DNA from: Saccoglossus kowalevskii
Taxonomy: Eukaryota > Hemichordata > Enteropneusta > Harrimaniidae
Length of the DNA: 15,172 bases
Assembly (NCBI RefSeq): GCF_000003605.2
Contig: NW_003128908.1
Coordinates: 1,897-17,068 of the forward strand
Direction: 5' to 3'
The notes beneath the pieces are model-generated. The model was given only the letters and a program-made list of their open reading frames with translations, was not told where the DNA came from and did no database searches. Position numbers and translations under genes: made by a program. This document shows positions 1 through 8,500 of this stretch, one piece after another. Positions within the stretch are counted from its first letter, which is position 1. Every line of letters begins with the position of its first letter.

Positions 1-522
1 AGTAGCTGGTACAGTTTCACGGGAAATAAAAATGTAATTTCCCTGGATTATTCTTTACGACTTTTTTTATTTGGATGTAAATTCTTGTATGTACCAAGAA
101 ACATTCCACATTTTTACAGTTTAGGAAAAAAATATTGCAATTACGTTGAACAAAAACAACCCTTGCCATCTGGTATGTCATTTTTTAAAAGACATGCACA
201 TTCAGACACGCCCATAATTCTATCCAATCAACAGTAAGTAAAGTGCTATCTGGGCTGTCCATATCTCACAGACATACCTTACATATTTGTAAATCTTCAA
301 GCGTTATCAAGTCCCTTTAATTGAGTCACGTCAACAGTTTTCATTGCATGAGAATATTTTTTAATAACTATGAGTGCTATATTTTCGAAGGTAGAGGTTT
401 ATTTATTCATTATTTTTTTTATTTATTTGTAGTTATTAGACGTTCTAATTTTTTGTTGTACTGCTATTTCATTTACACTATTTTACCTTACTTTATTCAC
501 AGCAGATTACAGTTGCCAAAAC
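1..522. other. AT-rich intergenic sequence, nothing recognised
   Basis: No exon-like ORF, repeat family or RNA gene could be supported. The ORF at 321-614 runs through the (ATT)n microsatellite and is not coding-like. Confidence 0.5.
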
Positions 523-545
523 TATTATTATTATTATTATTATTA
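523..545. repeat. (ATT)n microsatellite
   Basis: About eight ATT units followed by AAAG. Such a run can be the tail of a non-LTR retrotransposon, but no other part of one is recognised next to it. Confidence 0.8.
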
Positions 546-560
546 AAGCCGGGAAGTCTA

Positions 561-639
561 CACCTGCGCATGAGTCCACAGTGTGTGCCTTTGCGTTGTT
601 GTCATCGTTTGTGACTCAATTCTAACTCGTGCGCAGGTG
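561..639. repeat. 15-bp inverted repeat around a 49-bp loop
   Basis: CACCTGCGCATGAGT (561-575) and ACTCGTGCGCAGGTG (625-639) are reverse complements at 14 of 15 positions. A (C)10 homopolymer (646-655) follows just outside. It may be a hairpin or the ends of a very small element. Confidence 0.55.
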
Positions 640-645
640 ATGACA

Positions 646-2845
646 CCCCCCCCCCATTTGAATATATTTTTGAGCATTACCTTAGTTTTGTTTGTGTACG
701 TCCCAAATAAAATATCATATCATATTAGAATCTGACAATGACGTCACTAGTCTTGAAGATAGTATTTGTCATCGCTTCGCATTACATGTTCGCTATTTTC
801 AACGCCTATATTAATGAGCCGGAGACCTTGCTCGCACCTGCCAGATAGCATTTGGAAATTTCGGTCGTAATTCACGGTATTTTTTTTTACCTTAACGATT
901 GAATCGCACGCTTAGACACTCGCCGAATGATGCTATAGAGGTAATTTCACCAATCAATGGCGATCATTGTGTTTTCCCATGATTCGTCGCACGAAGTTGA
1001 CTGGAAACTGACGCGTTGACGTTATCGGAGTGAAAGGGCTTCAAATATCGGTCAAATATCAAATACACCGCATTTACTTCTTTGACACATAAATGAGTGG
1101 GCGAATTTGAAAGTATACATGTTTGTGGTAATATCAGCGAAGTATTTTGATAAAAAAAAGAATTTTCAAGATAATAAAATTCCCCGACAATTACGACCGA
1201 GTGGTGGAAATCGACGACTGGCACTTGTGCAACTTTACATACACGTACATGTATACTTTGTAAGAGCGTATTTAAATCACGCACAAATTGCGATACAAAA
1301 GTATAAACATGATATCTGATAAATTATGAACTTACATATACTCGGGCGCTGAATAGTACGCAAATCAACTAAATTGGTGCGACGTAGTTTATCGGTAAAT
1401 GTACAAGGGGTCGAAACGGGACTTTCCGCTGTGCACTTAAAGTGCGCATGTGCAGAAACCTCGCTCTTTTGTTCGTAGGATAGAAAGTTTACCTTTTGCC
1501 TCAATGTCTTTGTTATCGATATGTACGGATCAGTGTGTCGTATTATTAGAAGGGAATTCCCCTGCTTTGAATTCCTGTTGTTCATTCAAGCTATTACATC
1601 TGAAGAACATGCGTAACAATGCAAAGCGAGTTCCCACATTTTCTAAAAAAAAAAGGAAAACGAAAACAATTAGGCTATACCATGGCTGTACATAGATTTG
1701 GACAAATTTTGATTTACAATATTTACAATAACCATATTGAAAATACTGGTACCCAAAAATATGCTTGGACGATAGAAATATGCTATATGGGAGATATGCA
1801 TTCAATCCTATGTAAAACATTACATCAGATATGTTGACAGAATTCGGGAATTCTGAATTGATGGCGTTTTTGCAGTAGTGTTCTAAAAAATGTTCATTGG
1901 GTACAAATGTGCGCAAAGTTAGTACTAGTATGTTCATGATTCAAAAATCAGCAATTCAATGGCCTGCATGTTTAGGTTACTATACAGCCGCTGCTAGCAA
2001 TGTTATCCTGGCAATAGTCTGTTGGGCTATTAATAAACTCACATATACTCGGACAATATGTTGGCCACATCTCTTGCTCAATAACTTTAATATTCTAGCC
2101 TTAGCTTTATTAGTTTTCGTTACTTTAGTGTATATGAGTTAAGATGGCCATAATATGGCCATCAAATATTTTAATATCTCCTATCAAATACTTCCTATAT
2201 CTCGGCATGTATATCTGTGCCTGCAATAGTATTTGAGCTAATTGATTTATGCATATTTAATGAGGTCACATAATCTATTAGTTGTTCATTAAGATAATTA
2301 CTCATTCAAGCCTGTTCATGTATCTACTTTGGCTTCACATATACTAGTAGTTGCATGCTTCATAGATACGGGCGTAGTCATGGATTCTAGGTCATCGAAG
2401 TAAAATATCAAAAATATCAGTCTTAAAAATCGTCCACTAGACCATAAAAACATCTATCTACTTTAGGGTAATAGGGTGACCACAAAATTGTTTTGAATTA
2501 ATGCGAGCAATAGTTTAGGAAATGTGACCTATTTCTGAATGTTACATACAAATTAATTGTCCAAAGTTCGCAACCCTCTGCCAGAACACTTACGAAAACT
2601 AAATGCTGCGTTAATCCCTTTGTTATAAAATTGTCAATTAGGTATAGAAAGGGTCTAATAAATTATGTTATATTATGTTTAAATTCAGCGGTTTAGAAAG
2701 ATCATTAACACATTTCCAAAATTCCCATATTATGTTACATTATATGACACCTTACCTTACGGTACGTTTTGTTATTTTTCCATTTGACAAACAGTTATTT
2801 GCAAACATAGATCTACGTTTGTGAATTTCACAATATTTGTGTTCA
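646..2845. other. Intergenic, no gene recognised
   Basis: ORFs here on both strands (for example 964-1284 minus, 1530-1937 minus and 1897-2142 plus) overlap each other, have AT-driven composition and show no family motif. Contents noted: CRE octamer TGACGTCA (739-746), kappaB-type decamers (1418-1427 and 1552-1561), and the perfect short palindromes CAGAATTC-GG-GAATTCTG (1838-1855) and GATGGCCAT-AAT-ATGGCCATC (2143-2163). Confidence 0.5.
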
Positions 2846-3200
2846 TAATAATAATAATAACTTTATTACACTACCGAACCATCCTTGGGTTCAGTATGGT
2901 AAATAAAAGACAAATACAAAAAGTAAAACAATGCATTACAGTAATAAGCTAAAATAAAGATAATAAAATACCTAAAAGACCATAATAAATACAAATAAGA
3001 GAGATAAAACTAGAATAAAGCTTAAATAAGTGTAATAAAGTGTATAGTAAACAAAAGACAAATCTAATATCAAACAATAAAACAATGCAATACAGTAATG
3101 GGCTCAAATAAATATAATAAAAGCTAGTTGACTGACTATACAAGTAAGAACAGAAATAAGATAAAAATAAAACTAAAATAAAGCTAAAATAAACTGAACC
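2846..3200 (-). mobile_element. Probable 3' end of a non-LTR retrotransposon, minus orientation
   Basis: Read on the minus strand, a T-rich non-coding stretch is followed by a GAACCC-AAGGAT-GGTTC hairpin (about 2876-2893), then AATAAAG and an (ATT)n tail at 2846-2864. A hairpin followed by a microsatellite tail is typical of CR1/L2/jockey-like LINE 3' ends. Within it, two related segments (about 2906-2970 and 3053-3122) share AAAAGACAAAT and AAACAATGCA..ACAGTAAT. No reverse transcriptase coding is left. The minus-strand ORF at 2949-3212 is low-complexity and not believed. Confidence 0.45.
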
Positions 3201-3214
3201 CCCTTCATTCATAT

Positions 3215-4215
3215 GTGAAGTGATTATTTATTTATTTAATAATGTAATCAATATTAAATATATATTCATTTTGTAGTGAAGTAAGTAAAAATAGCATTCA
3301 TTTCATAATAATGCAACATTTTATTTCATAGTGCAATCGTTTCAAAGTACTATTCATTTCATAGTAGTGTCATGAATTTGTTTTCGCGTATCTGTTGACC
3401 GACTTAATTAGTTGATTACGAGCGAATTGCTGTGTTATGTCTGTCATCGTTTAAGCCTATTTGAAGTTTTGGACGGAACTTGGCTCAGTGGTTTGGAACT
3501 AATTACAAGATACCGTCGCTATTCTGACATCCATAGTTATTAATGTAGTGAACGATTAATCAAAAGATATGACGTATTCAGTACTTAGTGTGATTGGCTT
3601 TATGATTGAAGGTTACGCCCTAGAGTCTTTTTACTGCTTTGTAATTGGTTAGAGTTTTGAAAATGAATAAAGAGAGTTTGAGTTGGTCTTGGCGAATACT
3701 CCACAAGAGTCGAGAGCAGTCCGAGAGAGTCTTGGGGCGAGCCTTGACGCAGTCCAGTCTTGGGCGAGTCTTGATTCAGCCTTGAGTCTTGGGGACTTTT
3801 CCCCAGGGCGCTGTGTCTTATAGAGTGCTTCAAAAGATCCACTAAGACGAGAGCTGAAACGTATTTCGTTGGGTGTGCCTTATTTGACTGTAAAGTTAAA
3901 GTGACTTTCCCGATCCCGTACCTCAAGGGGACGAGATAGAGAGACGAGACGAGTTCCCCCCTGGCAAGTGTGGAGACCCCGAGAGAAAGAAGATTTTACC
4001 CATGATAGTAGTGTCATCGTTACAAGGTACGTATTAATTTCATAATGAAATATACGTATTCATTACATGATAGTGCAATTATTACAACGTTCGTATGCAT
4101 TATAATGGTGTACTCCTAACTAGATACGTATTTATTTCATTGTGTAATCGTTACGAGGTACGTATTAATTTCATAATGCTGTAACACTTACAATGTACAT
4201 ATTCGTTTTGAAACA
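3215..4215. repeat. AT-rich degenerate tandem array, interrupted at 3374-4004
   Basis: Related units recur on both sides of the insertion: ATTCATTTCATA.., CATAGTGCAATCGTTTCAAAG (3328 on), ATAGTAGTGTCAT..GTTACAAGG (4005 on), and TGTGTAATCGTTACGAGG (4141 on). The segments at 4026-4047 and 4157-4178 are identical over 22 bases (starting GGTACGTATT). The unit is roughly 40-65 bp and much diverged. The matching character of the two flanks shows that the array was continuous before the central block arrived. Confidence 0.5.
3374..4004. mobile_element. 631-bp GC-richer insertion flanked by 13-bp direct repeats (possible solo LTR or other element)
   Basis: ATAGTAGTGTCAT occurs at 3361-3373 and again at 4005-4017, immediately bounding a block unlike the array around it. 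The block holds two inverted CCAAT boxes (ATTGG about 3594 and 3646), an AATAAAG (3666-3672), irregular GAGTCTTG/GAGCCTTG repeats (about 3680-3800), a GGGGAC..GTTCCCC inverted pair (about 3927-3958) and TGGCAAGTGTGG near its end. CCAAT plus AATAAA is compatible with an LTR, but I cannot match TG..CA ends to a 4-6 bp duplication. A TGGCTCAGTGG stretch (3480-3490) resembles a Pol III A box, so a SINE-type origin is an alternative. No coding domain. Confidence 0.35.
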
Positions 4216-5104
4216 AGCTTTATAATAGCTGACTCTTCGGGATAACATAATAATAACTTCAGACGAGGTTTCGGATTTGCTGTTGTGTGTTTGCTTTCGT
4301 GGTTGTGTTCGTCAATATAAAAGCTGTTTTCTCGACTTGTATATGCTTTCCTACGTTTTTTCCCATCCCTAGGTGGAGTCTGCCAATTTTAGTATATTAA
4401 AACCTATTACTAAAAAGTATTCCCACAATATAAATGAGGCCCAGATCATAGCCTACCTTGTATTGTTGCATATAACTTCATAGTAGGGAAAAATATTCGT
4501 ATTGTGTCAGTCCATTCGTTTAGCAACTCTATATAGAAAATGATATGTTAAAAACAAGAGCTGTCGGTAAAAAGTTATGTTTGAATTAGCGCACTGATCA
4601 AAAGTAGAAATCTAAGTTGATTTTTATTTCCATGGATGTTAATTATCGGACATACTATTTGAAACATGTTAAACTCATCGGACTTCGTCACATTGGTATA
4701 TTAGTTTAATTGCTACAAATCAATAGAACTCTCCATATAATAATTATTTCAAATAAAGTACTTTAACCTACCCTAAAGGATAAATATATATTGCTTAAAA
4801 AGTTACAACCTCCCCGGTCTTTAAAACATATACGATAAATTATGTTGTAAGTTTCGTATTCATTGTTAACGACCCAAATGTGTATTAATTTAATATAGTG
4901 GTCGCAGCGAGAACAACGCCCTACTGCATTCAAAACACTGACAAAGCATTTCCGCATGCATGTTGTGAATCAGTCACGATTTTTATTTGACATATAGCAA
5001 CAACATTTTAACCGAATGTGTTAAGCTCTATTGGGTAAGGAATGCAAAATGCTTTTTGAACTCTGGCCTGAAAGAGGCGCCCAAATATTTTTAATTTTGT
5101 ATAA
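4216..5104. other. Intergenic upstream region, nothing recognised
   Basis: Non-coding between the repeat block and the fucosyltransferase-like promoter. The minus-strand ORF at 4763-4957 has no recognisable motif. Distal regulatory sequence could lie here, but nothing specific is visible. Confidence 0.45.
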
Positions 5105-5158
5105 TATAAAAAAATCATTAACTTAGTCTGGCGATTTTGTGGTTTGTCCGTGACGTCA
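5105..5158 (+). promoter_or_regulatory. Candidate promoter: TATA-like box and consensus CRE
   Basis: A TATAAAA lies at 5105-5111, and a perfect palindromic CRE (TGACGTCA) at 5151-5158, 49 bases before the uORF ATG and 152 before the main ATG. The CRE is the binding octamer of CREB/ATF-type bZIP factors. Base composition turns less AT-rich from about 5140 onward. If the TATA is used, initiation near 5135 would put the CRE in the leader; if not, the CRE is upstream of a more 3' start. Activity is inferred only. Confidence 0.35.
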
Positions 5159-5206
5159 CATCTCGACTAGGGCAAAATCACTTACTAATTTCTGCGTGTG
5201 GTGATC

Positions 5207-5305
5207 ATGGGAAATTCGTCAGCAGCTTGTCAGTTGCACCGGACGAAACCCACAGGCTGCGTCAGTCGGAGCCCGAGCATGCTACAACGCGAGACCTGTT
5301 CGTAG
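5207..5305 (+). CDS. Upstream ORF (32 codons) in the 5' leader of the fucosyltransferase-like gene
   Basis: The ATG has a strong context (ATCATGG: A at -3, G at +4). The ORF runs 32 codons from MGNSSAACQL to LQRETCS with three cysteines and ends at TAG (5303-5305), followed at once by an in-frame TAA (5306-5308). The main ATG begins at 5310, so only four bases separate the first stop from the main start. The uORF is in a different frame from the main ORF. If the transcript starts upstream of 5207, ribosomes would meet this ATG first, and the main ORF would need leaky scanning or reinitiation. Whether the leader includes it is not shown by the sequence. Confidence 0.45.
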   Translation: MGNSSAACQLHRTKPTGCVSRSPSMLQRETCS

Positions 5306-5309
5306 TAAC

Positions 5310-5588
5310 ATGACATCAAGCGGGTTTAGTTTGTTCGCTGCCGTTTCGGGGGTAACCGGCTTGTTCGTGATTCCAACACTCTACAGCTTTCTACTTGACA
5401 CGAATTACATCAGTTTAAAGAAGGAATCCGAATCAGAACTCGGAGAAATACCTATATTTAACATTTATACCGAACAACCATATACTAGCGATGATGCGTG
5501 GATGCTGGGAACACATGCAGAAACTATGACAACCGACAGTGGTACTGCAACAACTGCCGCGACGGTGCGTCCAAACATTGCAAGTGAG
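5310..5588 (+). CDS. Exon 1: cytosolic tail, signal anchor and stalk
   Basis: The ATG at 5310 is the first in-frame ATG after an in-frame TGA at 5202-5204 and has A at -3, which supports it as the start. It encodes a 24-residue hydrophobic segment (FSLFAAVSGVTGLFVIPTLY, then SFLL) after only five residues. An acidic and Thr-rich stalk follows. The donor is uncertain. GAG|GTATTT (ends 5588) and ACG|GTGCGT (ends 5564) are both phase 0 and fit the phase-0 acceptor at 9010. CAA|GTGAGG (ends 5583) is a good site but phase 1, so it would break the frame. Linkage to exon 2 rests on phase, orientation and the expected type II topology, not on direct homology. Confidence 0.6.
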
Positions 5589-8500
5589 GTATTTCATCGT
5601 ATCTATTCATACCTAATACATTAAACATAATGCAATGGCATGCTCTGGCAAATAATTTAGTATTCCTAAATAACCGTGCAAAGCTTTTGAGATAATGATG
5701 ACAGCGGTCCAGTGTTGACAATAGTACTATATACTGAATTATTCTCTCGAATGTCTATATGTCATCAATACCGACAACCAATATACATATGAATGAAGTA
5801 TTGACCGGTCTACTAGTATATATAAACATTTATATATATTTATATATAATATATATGGCCAAAATAATTACATTCGTTTTAGAAATGTCGATATTTGACC
5901 TACACCGTCGCGTTCACCGTAATGAATCATACGTAATACGTAATATCATAAAATCACGGTATACCCTCACTATAGAGTGATTTTTTTTGGGTCTAATATG
6001 TGAGAATATCGATTGCGGTATTATAAATAAATGGTACACTATTGACACGCCGTATATAGTAGTCGCGCCGCGTCGTGTTCTATACGGGTTGCATGTGACG
6101 CATACATCGTCCGTAAAACATATTGTTTACATGCAATACTAACGCCACTATGGGACGACAAAATAAATGACTTTTGAACGCCGCTGTGTAACGACTCTTC
6201 AAAGGAGAAATGGTTGACACCGTCTCCGTTTTTTCACATTTTGAGATGAGCCTGAGCGCACATAAGACTGTTATTCTACACGGCACAGCTGTATGTTTAT
6301 GTATGCATATCCCTAATTACACGTACACAGGTCACAGTATATAAACCATGACTGAAATATTCGTAAATTCAAAATTGTGGTGGGTCCAAACGGCCACCGA
6401 TCACATAGTGTGAAGACCATATGAAACGAATGTCGCACAACAAATGCACCACATTGATATAAAAGTAATACACAGAAACAGATAACCTAAATTACCATTA
6501 AAACGAAGAGATTGATTCTGTTTACTGTATTATAAATTGTCACATGGTATTTTAATGCGCCTTGTTTTTATCTATGTCTATGTCATTGCCACCTCCATTC
6601 ATTTGGCAGATTATATTTTGATTTCCCGCGGCTCGTAAACACAAACCCAATAAAAATGGATGAGTTATTGTATATTTAATAGCGTTTACAATTTATTGTG
6701 ATATAATTCCATTTTGGTAAAAATTTGGCACATTAATGTTATACAAATTATGTTGGTGGTTGTGTGATCAATACACTTTAAACGTGAACGGACCAGCAAA
6801 CAGTCTTGTCGTCGTTGTGCCGTTTAGACGATGTTTCGTTCAGAAAACAGTAGGAATGTAGCACTTTAAAATATCACGAAATGACACCGACACCACATTC
6901 ACAAATGCAACAGAAACCACAAAACTGTGCGATCTGAAAAAAGTGATGAATAGTAATTCTAAATAAACTGGTCGCCATGTTGGTTTCAAAAAACAAACTA
7001 CGAAGGCATGCGATACACAGTATATATTGTTAGTAACATGAATTACACGAATGTTTGACGGACTACAAATGTTATCAACAGCCATAAAAACAACCTATAC
7101 GTACATTAAAAAACCTATTGTACATATAGCAAATTTGCCACATGTTAGTTTAAGCGATTAGTGACGTGAGCTACCTGTCACATAAGTTAAAACATATTTA
7201 CGTTGTAGCAGCTGCAAACAATATATTGAGTGGTTAAACTCTAATCCCAAGGTTCACTCGTTATAATGTGGTACACGATTTGCACGCGTACATTTATATT
7301 AACATCACGAATGGGGTGCATAGCATAAGCCCATTGTCGTATAGCTGACACATATATATTGCTTTTTCATCCGGTCTGCTTCAGAAAAGCACAGATGAAT
7401 AAAACTCCCGCGTTTTGGGCTTCGATCACAAAGTAACAGATGCTAAACACTTTATATTGTTTACGTTTAAGCACCGAAACCATTAGTGATTACACATGTA
7501 TGAGTGGTGCAGACAAACCGTGGAAGTGGTAAACACGCCATTCATCAACAATCCAACTATATTCCAATGGTACACCCAACTGAATATAAGATTAGGAGAG
7601 CTAAAGCATTCATTCTTCGTACTGTTTTTTTTTCGTCTTGAGGTAAACGCCATTAGTCATCTTTCTCTAGACTGTATACCGGAAGTAATGATTTCAGTTG
7701 TACCATCATCTATTTTTCAATGTCCCACTTTCCCAAATTATTGGGTTTACAATTCATAGCTGATTCGATATAACAAGACACGTAGTAAATATGTCTAGTT
7801 GTGTGTAAAGATAGTACCCTCTCACCCAGACCGTTAAAACAAGGATTCACCAGAATATGTATAGACCATGCATGTAGCCAACATAAACTATTAGGCTATG
7901 ACTCTGATTAATATATTCCACACGGCCAAGGAAGTGCTGACCTTTTTCGAAATAAATACTAGTAATACCATTACTATACCACGTTTGTTAGTCTGTTGTT
8001 TGTTGTCTATTGCCGTGTGTTCTTGGACTTGTAAATTATCTTCACGAATTATGATTATGGATAACATTTCTCTGTGTCATCCATGGTGGTTTCTAGTTTT
8101 GTATTCTTGTAATACGATTTGACTAATTATGTCTATTAATTACTTTTTCGAGGTCTTTCTTTAGGATAATTTTTGTGTGAATTTGTTTGAATTTTTGAAC
8201 TCGTAAATCACTTAAAGAAACTGACATCCCATGAGATGTCGTTGATTGTTTTCTATTATTTAGGGTTCTTTTCATTGTATTCCCTGTTTATGAATATGAC
8301 TTACCTTACCCAGGGTCATCTTTGTATATTGGATGTTACATATATATATATATAAGAAAGAAATCTGAATACCCAAGAGGCCGCAACTTTTGGTCCGTGA
8401 ACGATCCATCTTGTTTTTTCACAAATTATAAAGCGAAAGCATGCGACCGTTTTCTGACAATGAACTGACTATTGTTTCATGTATGTCTGTTATGAGTCGT

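Noticed and set aside
861-1200. 12-bp perfect inverted repeat TCGGTCGTAATT / AATTACGACCGA.
   Set aside because: In 15 kb several 12-bp inverted matches at arbitrary distance are expected by chance; the arms do not extend.
1530-1937. 135-codon minus-strand ORF, the longest outside the fucosyltransferase exon.
   Set aside because: Phe/Tyr/Asn/Ile-rich composition typical of translated AT-rich DNA; no recognisable domain and no supporting donor or acceptor context.
1897-2142. 81-codon + strand ORF with a hydrophobic C-terminus.
   Set aside because: Hydrophobicity follows from T-rich codons; no family motif, no splice or promoter support, and it overlaps another ORF on the opposite strand nearby.
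2949-3212. 87-codon minus-strand ORF that looks like a membrane protein.
   Set aside because: It is a translation of the T-rich low-complexity 3' region of the probable retrotransposon remnant.
3480-3500. TGGCTCAGTGG looks like a tRNA/SINE A box.
   Set aside because: No B box at the expected spacing and no cloverleaf; not called as a tRNA. It is mentioned only as an alternative for the insertion's origin.
3600-3926. 108-codon minus-strand ORF with SPQDS/NQDSPK-like repeats.
   Set aside because: The peptide repeats simply mirror the short DNA repeats of the inserted block; no domain, and it runs off the repeat run on both sides.
5961-5976. CCCTCACTATAG resembles the core of phage T7/T3 promoters, raising cloning-vector contamination.
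   Set aside because: Only about eleven bases match, the rest of either promoter is absent, and flanking sequence is ordinary AT-rich intron. It lies in a small local hairpin and is best seen as chance.
7496-8122. Two + strand ORFs (87 and 74 codons) in intron 1.
   Set aside because: No homology to the flanking exons, no convincing acceptor/donor pair in compatible phase, and composition typical of non-coding DNA.
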